Shown: piece by piece, positions 23,743 to 32,682 of the stretch | Layout of the letters: every line of letters begins with the position of its first letter | Numbering within the stretch: the stretch's first letter is position 1 | Assembly: GCF_036946125.1 (NCBI RefSeq) | Contig: NZ_JAQIJT010000002.1 | Coordinates: 899,001-963,000 of the forward strand | Origin: Sphingomonas adhaesiva | GTDB taxonomy: Bacteria > Pseudomonadota > Alphaproteobacteria > Sphingomonadales > Sphingomonadaceae | DNA length: 64,000 nucleotides | Direction of reading: 5' to 3' | The notes under the pieces: generated by a model | The model's database searches: none | Seen by the model: the letters and a program-made list of their open reading frames with translations, nothing else | Told to the model about the DNA's origin: nothing | Program-made: the position numbers and the translations under genes

Positions 23743-25008
23743 ATGACGAAGCTCTCCGGCGGCGACTCCAAGAGCACCCTCTATTGCTCGTTCTGCGGCA
23801 AGTCGCAGCACGAGGTGCGCAAGCTGATCGCCGGTCCGACGGTCTTCATCTGCGACGAATGCGTCGAACTGTGCAACGACATCATCCGCGAGGAGACGAA
23901 GTCGGCACTGGTCGCCAAGAAGGACGGCGGGGTGCCGACCCCGCAGGAGATCTGCGACGTGCTCGACGATTACGTCATCGGGCAGAAGCAGGCCAAGCGC
24001 GTGCTGTCGGTGGCGGTCCACAACCATTACAAGCGGTTGAACCACGGCGCGAAGGGCGCGGACGTCGAGCTGGCGAAGAGCAACATCCTGCTCGTCGGGC
24101 CGACGGGTTGCGGAAAGACGCTGCTGGCGCAGACGCTGGCGCGCATCCTGGACGTACCGTTCACGATGGCGGACGCGACGACGCTGACCGAGGCCGGTTA
24201 CGTCGGCGAGGATGTCGAGAACATCATCCTGAAGCTGCTCCAGGCATCGGATTACAACGTCGAGCGGGCGCAGCGCGGCATCGTCTATATCGACGAGATC
24301 GACAAGATCAGCCGCAAGGCGGAGAACCCCTCGATCACGCGCGACGTGTCGGGCGAGGGCGTGCAGCAGGCGCTGCTCAAGCTGATGGAGGGCACCACCG
24401 CGTCGGTGCCGCCGCAGGGCGGGCGCAAGCATCCGCAGCAGGAGTTCCTGCAGGTCGACACGACGAACATCCTGTTCATCTGCGGCGGTGCGTTCTCGGG
24501 CCTGGAGAAGATCATCGGCGACCGCCTCCAGGGCAAGTCGATCGGGTTCGGCGCGTATGTCGCGTCCCCCGAGGAGAAGCGCACCGGCGAGGTGCTGCGC
24601 CAGACCGAGCCGGAGGACCTGCTGAAGTTCGGGCTGATCCCCGAGTTCGTCGGCCGTCTGCCGGTGATCGCGACGCTGGAGGATCTGGACGTGCCCGCGC
24701 TCGTCAAGATCCTGGCCGAGCCGAAGAACGCGCTGGTGAAACAGTATCAGAAGCTGTTCGAGATGGAGGAGGTGAAGCTGGGCTTCACCGACGACGCGCT
24801 GACCACGGTCGCCAGGAAGGCGATCGAGCGCAAGACCGGCGCGCGCGGGCTCCGCTCGATCCTGGAGGGCATCCTGCTCGACACGATGTTCGATCTGCCG
24901 GGGATGGAAGGCGTCGACGAGGTGATGATCGACAAGGACGTGGTCGACGGCCGCAAGGAGCCGGTCCGCGTCTATGCCGAGAAGAAGAAGGCCGGCGAGG
25001 TCGCCTGA
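23743..25008 (+). CDS. clpX: ATP-dependent Clp protease ATP-binding subunit
   Basis: The 421-residue AAA+ unfoldase recognises substrates and feeds ClpP. It starts with a C4 zinc-binding domain (LYCSFCGKSQHEV ... FICDECVELCND, about residues 10-45). Walker A (GPTGCGKT), Walker B (VYIDEIDKI) and the ClpP-contacting loop GLIPEFVGRLP all follow. Length and order are standard. A strong intrinsic terminator lies 25 bp after the stop. Confidence 0.98.
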   Translation: MTKLSGGDSKSTLYCSFCGKSQHEVRKLIAGPTVFICDECVELCNDIIREETKSALVAKKDGGVPTPQEICDVLDDYVIGQKQAKRVLSVAVHNHYKRLNHGAKGADVELAKSNILLVGPTGCGKTLLAQTLARILDVPFTMADATTLTEAGYVGEDVENIILKLLQASDYNVERAQRGIVYIDEIDKISRKAENPSITRDVSGEGVQQALLKLMEGTTASVPPQGGRKHPQQEFLQVDTTNILFICGGAFSGLEKIIGDRLQGKSIGFGAYVASPEEKRTGEVLRQTEPEDLLKFGLIPEFVGRLPVIATLEDLDVPALVKILAEPKNALVKQYQKLFEMEEVKLGFTDDALTTVARKAIERKTGARGLRSILEGILLDTMFDLPGMEGVDEVMIDKDVVDGRKEPVRVYAEKKKAGEVA

Positions 25009-25032
25009 CGGCGCACGCCCGGTGGGATGTTG

Positions 25033-25073
25033 GCGGGCGCTCCGGTGATGACCGGGGCGCCCGCTGTCGTTTT
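25033..25073 (+). terminator. Rho-independent terminator after clpX
   Basis: A 14-bp GC stem (GCGGGCGCTCCGGT with one G-T wobble) and a GATG loop are followed by TGTCGTTTT. It ends the clpP-clpX transcription unit. Confidence 0.85.
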
Positions 25074-25116
25074 GGCGATACGGCACGCGGGCGCGGCGTG
25101 CGGGCGTTCCGTCGGT

Positions 25117-25300
25117 GCCGCGGGGAGGGCTGCGGCCGCTGCAAACCGGCCGAAATGGGGCCGGGCCCACGCCTTGGTCCTGCGCAGGCAGGAGCAAGGG
25201 GGCTAGAGCGGGATGACGTCTGATGGGACTGGCAACCCTGGGCTCCTGCGTGCGCAGGAGCACGGTGGATGTCGTTGCAAAGGTTCCGCGAAAGCCGGGG
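25117..25300. repeat. Nested palindromic repeat, copy D (core type 2)
   Basis: The inner arms TCCTGCGCAGGCAGGAGC and GGGCTCCTGCGTGCGCAGGA surround a different core (GACGTCTGATGGGACTGGCA) from copies A-C. The right outer arm TTGCAAAGGTTCCGCGAAAG and a degenerate left arm with GCTGCAAACCGGCC flank it. It is in tandem with copy E in the 643-bp clpX to GNAT gap, which holds no gene. Confidence 0.75.
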
Positions 25301-25350
25301 TCCGGCCGGCGGCCGGTTTCCAGTATCCTGCGGGCGTGCCGATGCCGGGC

Positions 25351-25530
25351 GCCGGCCTTCGCCGGGGCTTTGCAAAACGGGTGCAACGGCATCGACCCCA
25401 CGCCGTGCTCCTGCGCAGGCAGGAGCAAGGGGGCTAGGCAGAACGACGTCTGATGGGACTGGCAACCCTGGGCCCCTGCCTACGCAGGAGCACGGTGTAG
25501 CCTTTTGCAAAGGTCCCGCCTTCGCCGGGG
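25351..25530. repeat. Nested palindromic repeat, copy E (complete, core type 2)
   Basis: The outer arms GCCGGCCTTCGCCGGGGCTT plus TTGCAAAA, and TTTTGCAAAGGTCCCGCCTT, enclose inner arms with GTGCTCCTGCGCAGGCAGGA and the type 2 core GACGTCTGATGGGACTGGCA. It lies about 50 bp from copy D in the same orientation, suggesting local duplication. Confidence 0.85.
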
Positions 25531-25651
25531 AACGGAGTGGAGGCCGTCCCCGGCGCACCCGGGTCCGGCGTGACGGATCGCGCCGGCGCGTGCCTTGCGC
25601 TCGCCGCGCGATCCGGCCGATAGTCGCGGCGAACGGGTGGGGGGCGAGCCG

Positions 25652-26242
25652 ATGAGCGACGTGCGGGACGCAGGGATACAGGATCGCGCGGGCGTCGCGG
25701 CGATGCTGGGACGGGCGTTCGCCGGTGATCCGGCCATGAGCTACATCTTCCCCGACCCCGTGGAGCGCGCACGGCGGCTGCCCCGATTGTTCGCGCTGCT
25801 GTTCGACGGCGACGCGGACGGTATGCGGCTGGTCGCGGGGCCCGCGGATGCGGCGACGCTGTGGCGTGCGCCGGCGCGGGCGGCGACGCCGCTCGGCGCG
25901 ATGGTCGCGCAGGCACCCGCGTTGATCGGTGCGCTGGGTACCGCGATACCGCGCGCGCTGCGGATCAGCGGTGCGATCGGGGCGCATTTTCCGGTCGAGC
26001 CGTTCTGGTACCTGCATGTCGCGGGGGTCGATCCGACGCAGCAGGGGCGCGGGCTGGGGGGCAGGGTGATTCGCGCGGGGCTCGCGCGCAACGACGCCAG
26101 CGGGCATCCGACGTATCTGGAGACGGCGACCGAGAGCAATCTGGGGCTGTATGGTGCGCTCGGCTTCAAGCTGATCGGCGACTGGGAGGTGCCGCGCGGG
26201 GGACCGCGCTTCTGGTCGATGCAGCGCGCGGTGGGCGGCTGA
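25652..26242 (+). CDS. GNAT-family N-acetyltransferase
   Basis: The 196-residue protein shows the acetyl-CoA binding signature of the GNAT fold: FWYLHVAGVDPTQQGRGLGGRVIRAGL, followed by the ETATESNLGLYGALGFKLIGDWEVP ending. The N-terminal part (RDAGIQDRAGVAAMLGRAFAGDPAMSYIFPD) matches the subgroup acting on small amines or peptides. The substrate is unknown. The ATG at 25652 is chosen because the fold starts there; an upstream ATG at 25595 lies in an unlikely Arg-rich stretch. Confidence 0.85.
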   Translation: MSDVRDAGIQDRAGVAAMLGRAFAGDPAMSYIFPDPVERARRLPRLFALLFDGDADGMRLVAGPADAATLWRAPARAATPLGAMVAQAPALIGALGTAIPRALRISGAIGAHFPVEPFWYLHVAGVDPTQQGRGLGGRVIRAGLARNDASGHPTYLETATESNLGLYGALGFKLIGDWEVPRGGPRFWSMQRAVGG

Positions 26243-26303
26243 CCGACCGGATTCGTTCGACCCGTGTAACGGATCGTCCCGGCGTGTCGTGCATTGGTCG
26301 GGG

Positions 26304-27428
26304 ATGACGATGAGCGAAGAGACCCTGCCTCCGCCCGCGATGCGGCGCGCGCTGTTACGGCGGTTGTCGCTGCCGCTGTGGGCGCTGGTGCTGCCGTTGC
26401 TGGGCGTCGCGGCGGTGCTGGCATCCGTCTATGCGATGGGGACGGTCGGCACGATCGTGGCGTCGGCGATCCTGATCGGGTGCGTGCTGGCGGCGGTGCA
26501 TCATGCCGAGGTGGTCGCGCACCGCGTGGGCGAGCCGTTCGGGACGCTGGTGCTGGCGATCGCCGTGACGGTGATCGAGGTGTCGCTGATCGTATCGCTG
26601 ATGCTGTCGGAGGCGGGGGACGCCTCCGCACTGGCGCGCGACACCGTGTTCGCCGCGATCATGATTATCCTGAACGGCATCATCGGACTGTGCCTGATGG
26701 CGGGCGGGCTGCGGCATCTGGAGCAGCGCTTCTCGCTGCGGGGCGTGAGTGCGGCGCTGTGCACGCTGGCGGCGCTGTCGGTGCTGACGCTGGTGCTGCC
26801 CAATTACACGTCGACGACGCCCGGGCCCTATTACGCGACGTCGCAGCTGGTGCTGGTCGCGGTGGTGAGCCTGTTCCTCTACGGCGTGTTCGTGACGGTG
26901 CAGACGGTGCGCCACCGCGAATATTTCCTGCCCGAGCAGGCCGGCGACGAGGGTCATGCCGCCACCCCCTCCAACCGCACCGCCTGGGCGGCGTTCGGCG
27001 TGCTGCTGGTGGCGCTGGTCGCGGTGGTGCTGCTGGCGAAGGCCTTGTCGGCGACGGTGGAGCGGGCCGTGCTCGACGCCGGGCTGCCGCTGGCGGTGGT
27101 GGGCGTGGTGATCGCGGGCTTGGTGCTCGCACCCGAAAGCCTGGCGGCATACCGGGCGGCGCGGCGGAACCGCATCCAGACGAGCCTGAACCTCGCGCTC
27201 GGCTCCGCGCTGGCGACGATCGGGCTGACGATCCCGGCGGTGGCGATCGTCAGCCTGGTGCTGGACCTGCCGCTGGCGCTGGGGCTGGGGGTGATGAAGA
27301 CGGTGCTGCTGGCGCTGTCGCTGTTCGTCACGACGATCTCGCTGGGGAACGGGCGGACGACGGTGATGCAGGGGGCGGTGCATCTGGTGATCTTCGCGGT
27401 CTATCTGTTCACGACGGTGGTGCCATAG
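26304..27428 (+). CDS. chaA: ChaA-like calcium/cation-proton antiporter
   Basis: The 374-residue integral membrane protein has about 11 hydrophobic segments in two homologous halves, each with the CaCA-family alpha-repeat: VGEPFGTLVLAIAVTVIEVSLIVSLML and NRIQTSLNLALGSALATIGLTIPAVAIVSL. The acidic residues in these repeats bind Ca2+ or Na+ during exchange for H+. A central His/Glu-containing hydrophilic loop (REYFLPEQAGDEGHAA) separates the halves, as in ChaA. Two starts, 26304 and 26310, are equally plausible. Confidence 0.88.
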   Translation: MTMSEETLPPPAMRRALLRRLSLPLWALVLPLLGVAAVLASVYAMGTVGTIVASAILIGCVLAAVHHAEVVAHRVGEPFGTLVLAIAVTVIEVSLIVSLMLSEAGDASALARDTVFAAIMIILNGIIGLCLMAGGLRHLEQRFSLRGVSAALCTLAALSVLTLVLPNYTSTTPGPYYATSQLVLVAVVSLFLYGVFVTVQTVRHREYFLPEQAGDEGHAATPSNRTAWAAFGVLLVALVAVVLLAKALSATVERAVLDAGLPLAVVGVVIAGLVLAPESLAAYRAARRNRIQTSLNLALGSALATIGLTIPAVAIVSLVLDLPLALGLGVMKTVLLALSLFVTTISLGNGRTTVMQGAVHLVIFAVYLFTTVVP

Positions 27429-27475
27429 GCATGGAGGTGGCTCCGTTCGCTCAGGCTGGACGGGAAATGCGCGAA

Positions 27476-27706
27476 CTACGCGCGCATGCGTGACGCCAGC
27501 CACAGACCGGCGGCGATCTGCGCGACGGCATAGGCGCGGCGGCGCGTGGGACGACCCACGAACGGCCGCACCGTCATCTCCGCGCCCAGCGCCCTTTCCT
27601 GCCACAGCGCGGTGTGGCGGCGCGGCTGGACGAGGCCGGCGACGCCGTCGCCGATCATGAACATCGCCGCCATCTCCGCGGCGCGTCGCGGCCACAGGTT
27701 CGTCAT
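27476..27706 (-). CDS. Small hypothetical membrane-associated protein
   Basis: The 76-residue frame (MTNLWPRRAAEMAAMFMIGDGVAGLVQPRRHTALW...) starts in an ATGA overlap with the stop of the M1 peptidase gene, so it is translationally coupled to it. Two moderately hydrophobic stretches (MAAMFMIGDGVAGLV and AVAQIAAGLWLA) separated by Arg-rich segments suggest a small membrane-associated protein. No family is recognised. Confidence 0.6.
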   Translation of the reverse strand: MTNLWPRRAAEMAAMFMIGDGVAGLVQPRRHTALWQERALGAEMTVRPFVGRPTRRRAYAVAQIAAGLWLASRMRA

Positions 27707-29466
27707 TTCGCGGTCCTTTGCGCTGCCTGCCACGCCTGAAACGCGGTGACGGCGGGAGAGTCGCGCAGGACGCGCGATGCGGGGTCGATCACGACATGCG
27801 CGCCCGCCGGCACCGGGAGCGTCGCGGGGAGGGCGACGCGGCGCGGCGCGGCATCGCCGACCTGTATTTCGATCGGCATCGGGAAGGCGCGGTCGCGCTC
27901 GGTCCGCCACGACAGGCGCAGCGTGTCGCCGCGGCGTTCCTGCACCAGCACCGGCAGCGCGGTGCCGCGCAGGTACACGTCGAAGAACCAGTCGAGGTTG
28001 CGCCCGGCCTCCGCCGCGACCAGACGCTGAAACTCCCGCGTGGAGGCGTAGCGCGGTGTGAAATTGCCCGGGCTCGGGTCGGGGCGGCCATAGACCAGCC
28101 GCCGTGTCGCGGTGAAGAAGGCGCGGTCGCCGATCAGCCAGCGCAGCGTGTGGAGCGTCCACGACCCCTTGTAATAGATGTCGGTGCCCGCGCCGCCCTT
28201 CGACGGCTCGTACACCTCCTCCTCGGTCAGCACCTTGTCGCGGACGATGGGCGCGCGGTTGACGATCTGGTTGCGTTGCGCCTCCATCATCGCGGCATAG
28301 CGCGCCTCGCCCTCGCGCCAGCGGCCGTAGAGCGGCTGCATATAGGTGGCGAACCCCTCGTGCAGCCAGTAATCGTCCCAGTTCGCCACCGTCATCTGGT
28401 TGGCGAACCATTCGTGCGCGAATTCGTGCTGGAACAGCCAGTCGAACCCCTCGGGCGCCTTGGCATAGCCGTTGCCATAGGCGTTGATCGTCTGGTGCTC
28501 CATGCCCTTGTGCGGGGTCTCGACCACGCCGACCTTCTCGTCGCCGAAGGGGTAGGGGCCGATCAGGCTTTCGAAGAAGTCGAGCGCGGGGGCGAATTCC
28601 TCGAACAATTGCTGCGGTTTGTCGCCTTCGCCGGGCAGATGCCAGTAATGCAGCGGGATCGCGTTGCCGTAGCGGCTGCGATAGCTGCCCGACTGCTCCA
28701 GATACGGCCCGATGTTCAGCGCGATCGCATAGGTATTGGGCTGGCGCGCGCGCCAGTGCCAGACGGTGCGTCCGTCGGGCAATGTGTCGACGCCCAGCAG
28801 GCGGCCGTTGGCGGGAGCGCGCAGCCCCGCGGGCGCGGTGATGTGGAGCGTGGCGACCGCGGGCTCGCCCTCGGGAAAGTCGAGGCAGGGCCACAGGATG
28901 TCGCAGCCATAGCCTTCGGTGGTGGAGGCGACCCAGGGATGGCCCCCGGGCGTCTTCGCCCAGACCATGCCGTCGTCCCACGGCGCGTTGACCGCGACGT
29001 GAGGCGTGCCGTCATAGGTGATCTCCACCGTCGCGCGCGCACCGGCGGCGAGCGGCGCGGGCAGCACGATGCGGCCATCGGGGCGTCCATCGGGGCGGGC
29101 GGGCGTCACCGGGGCGCCGTCGACCGTGACGCGGCGCACGGTGAAGTTGGAGTCGAGATCGATCGATGGTCGTGCCACCGCCGCCTTCGCGCGGAGCACC
29201 AGCCGCGCGCGCCCGGCCAGCCGCTGCGTCGCGGGATCGGGTTCCAGCCACAGCTCGACCGCATCGAGCGCGAGCGAGGACTGGTTGTCGGCGCGGACCC
29301 CGCCCGACACCTGCGTCGCGGCGCTGAGCGGGGGTTCGCCCTTCGCCACCGTCCGCGGCGCGGCGGGGGGATGCGCGGCGATGAGACAGGCAGCGGCGAG
29401 CGCGAGATTGATGCGCCCGCGAAACGCACCATATAAGCGGCACAGGCCGCCCCGTACGGGCGGCAT
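27703..29466 (-). CDS. M1-family metallo-aminopeptidase, exported
   Basis: The 587-residue (from 29466) zinc peptidase has the HEXXH-X18-E motif complete: His347, Glu348, His351 and Glu370 in HEFAHEWFANQMTVANWDDYWLHE. GMEHQTINAYGN corresponds to the exopeptidase GxMEN-type region. A hydrophobic N-terminal segment (INLALAAACLIAAHPPA) suggests export. The preceding half is the beta-sandwich domain found in M1 enzymes. The start is uncertain: ATG 29466 or ATG 29478, the latter overlapping the divergent lon start codon. It likely trims peptides in the periplasm. Confidence 0.9.
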   Translation of the reverse strand: MPPVRGGLCRLYGAFRGRINLALAAACLIAAHPPAAPRTVAKGEPPLSAATQVSGGVRADNQSSLALDAVELWLEPDPATQRLAGRARLVLRAKAAVARPSIDLDSNFTVRRVTVDGAPVTPARPDGRPDGRIVLPAPLAAGARATVEITYDGTPHVAVNAPWDDGMVWAKTPGGHPWVASTTEGYGCDILWPCLDFPEGEPAVATLHITAPAGLRAPANGRLLGVDTLPDGRTVWHWRARQPNTYAIALNIGPYLEQSGSYRSRYGNAIPLHYWHLPGEGDKPQQLFEEFAPALDFFESLIGPYPFGDEKVGVVETPHKGMEHQTINAYGNGYAKAPEGFDWLFQHEFAHEWFANQMTVANWDDYWLHEGFATYMQPLYGRWREGEARYAAMMEAQRNQIVNRAPIVRDKVLTEEEVYEPSKGGAGTDIYYKGSWTLHTLRWLIGDRAFFTATRRLVYGRPDPSPGNFTPRYASTREFQRLVAAEAGRNLDWFFDVYLRGTALPVLVQERRGDTLRLSWRTERDRAFPMPIEIQVGDAAPRRVALPATLPVPAGAHVVIDPASRVLRDSPAVTAFQAWQAAQRTAK

Positions 29467-29476
29467 CGGAGTATCC

Positions 29477-31873
29477 ATGACGTCCACTTTCCCCGTTCTG
29501 CCGCTGCGCGATATCGTCGTCTTCCCGCACATGATCGTGCCGCTGTTCGTCGGACGCGACAAGTCGGTCGCCGCGCTGGAAGCCGCGATGGCGGCGGACA
29601 AGGAGATTTTCCTGGTCGCGCAGCTCGACCCGGCCGAGGACGATCCCGTGCGGGACGACCTCTACGGCGTCGGCGTGACCGCGACCGTGCTCCAGCTGCT
29701 GAAGCTGCCCGACGGCACGGTGCGCGTCCTGGTCGAGGGCAAGCAGCGCGCCACGCTGGAGACGCTGGATGAGGGCGGCGACTATCTGACCGCGGCCATC
29801 GCGCCGCTGGAGGACGCCGCGGTCGACGGGCCGGAGGTCGCCGCGCTGATGCGCTCGGTCGTCGGCCAGTTCGAGAATTATTCCAAGCTCAACCGCAAGC
29901 TGCCCTCCGAGCTCGCCGCGCAGCTGGCCGAGATCGAGGGCGCGTCGCAGCTGTCCGACAGCGTCGCGGGCAACATCCAGGTCAAGGTCGCCGAGAAGCA
30001 GGCGCTGCTGATGGAGGCCGATCCGGTCAAGCGGCTGGAGATGGCGTTCGCGCTGATGGAGGGCGAGCTGGGCGTCCTGCAGGTCGAGAAGAAGATCAAG
30101 AGCCGCGTCAAGCGCCAGATGGAGAAGACGCAGCGCGAATATTACCTCAACGAACAGCTGAAGGCGATTCAGCGCGAGCTGGGCAACGAGGGCGAGGAAG
30201 GCGAGGGCGACGAGATCGCCGAGCTGACCCAGAAGATCGCCACGCTGAAGCTGTCGAAGGAGGCGCGCACCAAGGCGACCGCGGAGCTGAAGAAGCTGAA
30301 GACCATGGCGCCGATGAGCGCCGAGGCGACGGTCGTGCGCAACTACCTCGACGTGCTGCTGGGGCTGCCGTGGGGGAAGAAGAGCAAGATCAAGAAGGAT
30401 ATCCCCGCCGCCGAGGCGATCCTGAACGAGGACCACCACGCGCTCGACAAGGTGAAGGACCGGATCGTCGAATATCTGGCGGTACAGGCGCGCACCAACA
30501 AGCTGAAGGGGCCGATCCTGTGCCTGGTCGGACCGCCGGGCGTGGGCAAGACGTCGCTGGGCAAGTCGATCGCCAAGGCGACGGGGCGCGAGTTCATCCG
30601 CCAGTCGCTGGGCGGGGTGCGCGACGAGGCGGAGATCCGCGGGCACCGCCGCACCTACATCGGCTCGCTGCCGGGCAAGGTCGTCACCAACCTGAAGAAG
30701 GCGGGCGCGTCCAACCCGCTGTTCCTGCTCGACGAGATCGACAAGCTGGGACAGGATTTCCGCGGCGATCCCGCCAGCGCGCTGCTGGAGGTGCTGGACC
30801 CCGAGCAGAATGCGAAGTTCAACGACCATTATCTGGAGATCGACATCGATCTGTCGGACGTGATGTTCGTGTGCACCGCCAATTCGCTCAACCTGCCGCA
30901 GCCGCTGCTCGACCGGATGGAGATCATCCGGCTGGAGGGCTATACCGAGGACGAGAAGGTCGCGATCGCCGAGCGCCACCTGACCCGCAAGCAGATCGAG
31001 GCGCACGGGCTGAAGCCGGGCGAGTTCGAGCTGACGACCGACGGGCTGCGCGCGCTGATCCAGCGCTACACCCGCGAGGCGGGCGTGCGGACGCTGGAGC
31101 GCGAGATCGCCAAGCTGTGCCGCAAGGCGCTGCGCCGCATCCTGGAGGGCAAGGCCGAGAGCGTGACGGTCACGCCGGACAATCTGGCCGAGTTCGCGGG
31201 CGTGCAGAAGTTCCGCCACGGCCTGTCCGAGACCGAGGACCAGATCGGCGCGGTCACCGGCCTCGCCTGGACCGAGGTGGGCGGCGAGCTGCTGACGATC
31301 GAGAGCGTGACCGTGCCGGGCAAGGGGCAGGCGAAGGTCACCGGCAAGCTGGGCGACGTGATGAAGGAGTCGGTCCAGGCGGCCTATTCCTTCGTCCAGG
31401 CGCGCGCGCCGACGTTCGGGATCAAGCCCAGCGTGTTCCACCGCAAGGACATCCACATCCACCTGCCCGAGGGCGCGGTGCCCAAGGACGGGCCGTCGGC
31501 GGGCATCGGTCTGGTGACGTCGATCGTGTCCACGCTGACCGGCATCGCGGTGCGCAAGGAGGTGGCGATGACCGGCGAGGTGACGCTGCGCGGTCGCGTG
31601 CTGCCGATCGGCGGATTGAAGGAAAAGCTGCTCGCGGCGCTGCGCGGCGGGATCACCACCGTGCTGATCCCCAAGGAGAACGAGAAGGATCTGGCCGAGA
31701 TACCGCAGAACATCCGCGACGGGCTGCGTATCGTGCCGGTGGCGCATGTCGACGAAGTGCTGGCGCTGGCGCTGGTGCGCGCGCCGGAGGCGATCGACTG
31801 GACCGAGGCGGACGAGCTGGCGGCGCTGCCGCCCGCGCCGATCGCCCCGGTGGGGGGCGAACTCCACCATTGA
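29477..31873 (+). CDS. lon: ATP-dependent Lon protease
   Basis: The 798-residue cytoplasmic AAA+ protease has the N-terminal substrate-binding domain (FPVLPLRDIVVFPHMIVPLFVGR), Walker A GPPGVGKTS near residue 353, Walker B FLLDEIDKLG, and the C-terminal protease domain with Ser674 (PKDGPSAGIGL) and Lys717 (GGLKEKLL) at the E. coli spacing of 43. It is normal in length. It is divergent from the M1 peptidase with essentially no intergenic space and followed by a strong terminator and the HU gene. Confidence 0.98.
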   Translation: MTSTFPVLPLRDIVVFPHMIVPLFVGRDKSVAALEAAMAADKEIFLVAQLDPAEDDPVRDDLYGVGVTATVLQLLKLPDGTVRVLVEGKQRATLETLDEGGDYLTAAIAPLEDAAVDGPEVAALMRSVVGQFENYSKLNRKLPSELAAQLAEIEGASQLSDSVAGNIQVKVAEKQALLMEADPVKRLEMAFALMEGELGVLQVEKKIKSRVKRQMEKTQREYYLNEQLKAIQRELGNEGEEGEGDEIAELTQKIATLKLSKEARTKATAELKKLKTMAPMSAEATVVRNYLDVLLGLPWGKKSKIKKDIPAAEAILNEDHHALDKVKDRIVEYLAVQARTNKLKGPILCLVGPPGVGKTSLGKSIAKATGREFIRQSLGGVRDEAEIRGHRRTYIGSLPGKVVTNLKKAGASNPLFLLDEIDKLGQDFRGDPASALLEVLDPEQNAKFNDHYLEIDIDLSDVMFVCTANSLNLPQPLLDRMEIIRLEGYTEDEKVAIAERHLTRKQIEAHGLKPGEFELTTDGLRALIQRYTREAGVRTLEREIAKLCRKALRRILEGKAESVTVTPDNLAEFAGVQKFRHGLSETEDQIGAVTGLAWTEVGGELLTIESVTVPGKGQAKVTGKLGDVMKESVQAAYSFVQARAPTFGIKPSVFHRKDIHIHLPEGAVPKDGPSAGIGLVTSIVSTLTGIAVRKEVAMTGEVTLRGRVLPIGGLKEKLLAALRGGITTVLIPKENEKDLAEIPQNIRDGLRIVPVAHVDEVLALALVRAPEAIDWTEADELAALPPAPIAPVGGELHH

Positions 31874-31901
31874 TCCACGTTATATCGGGGTGAAACGATC
31901 G

Positions 31902-31935
31902 CCGCCGCGCCTGCCACGGGCGCGGCGGTTTCGTT
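31902..31935 (+). terminator. Rho-independent terminator after lon
   Basis: A 10-bp stem (CCGCCGCGCC with GGCGCGGCGG) and 7-nt loop are followed by TTTCGTTT, 28 bp after the lon stop. Confidence 0.85.
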
Positions 31936-32005
31936 TGACTCAGGCACCCGCGCTCGCCTTTACTGAGAGGATGCGGGCCGTCGTCCGCGAATCCATCACG
32001 AACAC

Positions 32006-32015
32006 GTAACGTTAC
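32006..32015. promoter_or_regulatory. Palindrome upstream of the HU gene
   Basis: GTAACGTTAC is a perfect 10-bp palindrome 21 bp before the HU start. A GAATC (GANTC, CcrM methylation type) site lies at 31989-31993. Either could matter for HU expression; no regulator can be named. Confidence 0.3.
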
Positions 32016-32036
32016 TAACAAACGGGGTCTTTCGGC

Positions 32037-32309
32037 ATGAACAAGCAGGAACTGATCGCGCATGTCGCGACCGCCGCCGGGCTGGGGAAGAGCGAGGCGA
32101 GCCGCGCGGTCGAGGCGGTGTTCGACACCATCTCCGCGAGTCTGAAGAAGGGGGATGAGGTGCGGCTGGTCGGTTTCGGCACGTTCGCGGTCAGCAAGCG
32201 CAAGGCATCGACGGGCCGCAACCCGCGCACGGGCGAGCCGATGACGATCAAGGCGTCCACCCAGCCGAAGTTCAAGGCGGGCAAGGTGCTGAAGGATTCG
32301 CTGAACTGA
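32037..32309 (+). CDS. hupB: HU-type nucleoid-associated DNA-binding protein
   Basis: The 90-residue histone-like protein (MNKQELIAHVATAAGLGKSEASRAVEAVFDTI...) has the beta-arm signature GFGTFAVSKRKASTGRNPRTGEPMTIKAS that inserts into the DNA minor groove. It fits HU rather than IHF in length and residues. Its location after lon is conserved in many proteobacteria. It is followed by tRNA-Val. Confidence 0.95.
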   Translation: MNKQELIAHVATAAGLGKSEASRAVEAVFDTISASLKKGDEVRLVGFGTFAVSKRKASTGRNPRTGEPMTIKASTQPKFKAGKVLKDSLN

Positions 32310-32372
32310 GGTCGATTTTGGGGGTGGACAGGGTCGCGGTGCTCGCCTAGAGGCCCGCTTCCGATCATGATC

Positions 32373-32447
32373 GGGCGCGTAGCTCAGCGGTAGAGCACAC
32401 CCTTCACACGGGTGGGGTCACAGGTTCAATCCCTGTCGCGCCCACCA
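32373..32447 (+). tRNA. tRNA-Val (anticodon CAC)
   Basis: Acceptor stem GGGCGCG pairs with CGCGCCC at 32437-32443, with CCA encoded. The anticodon stem CACCC/GGGTG encloses TTCACAC, anticodon CAC. The T-arm ACAGGTTCAATCCCTGT is normal, and the total is 75 nt. Confidence 0.95.
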
Positions 32448-32456
32448 TATCCGACA

Positions 32457-32488
32457 GACCCCGCCGGTGCGAGCCGGCGGGGTCTTTC
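32457..32488 (+). terminator. Rho-independent terminator after tRNA-Val
   Basis: A perfect 11-bp stem (GACCCCGCCGG with CCGGCGGGGTC), a 6-nt loop and a TTT tract lie 10 bp after the tRNA 3' end. Confidence 0.9.
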
Positions 32489-32521
32489 CGTCGTGCCGAT
32501 GATCGCCGGCCGGTCATGCGC

Positions 32522-32646
32522 CCCCGTCGTTCGTGCCGAGGAGGCGTCGAGCGACGTCGAGAGGCCGTATCGAAGCACGTGGGCAACGCCTGCCCTTCGA
32601 GACGGGCCTTCGACAAGCCCAGTCCCTCCTCAGGGCGAACGGGGGT
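32522..32646. repeat. Imperfect palindromic repeat, TTCGTGCCGAGGAGG family, copy 2
   Basis: It shares GTTCGTGCCGAGGAGGC, CGAAGCAC, CCCTTCGAGACGGG and CCTCCTCAGGGCGA with the copy at 21768, in the same orientation. The central part has diverged and the arms remain complementary. It follows the tRNA-Val terminator. Confidence 0.8.
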
Positions 32647-32682
32647 CAGGCGAGGACGAAGGCGTTGGCAGGAGGGCTATGC

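Noticed and set aside
14920..25530. Regularly structured repeats considered as a CRISPR array
   Set aside because: Copies are hundreds to thousands of bases apart, palindromic and differently sized, with no short uniform repeat-spacer pattern and no cas genes.
29012..31870. A 952-residue frame antisense to lon
   Set aside because: Lon is complete on the other strand with all catalytic motifs; the antisense product has no recognisable motif.
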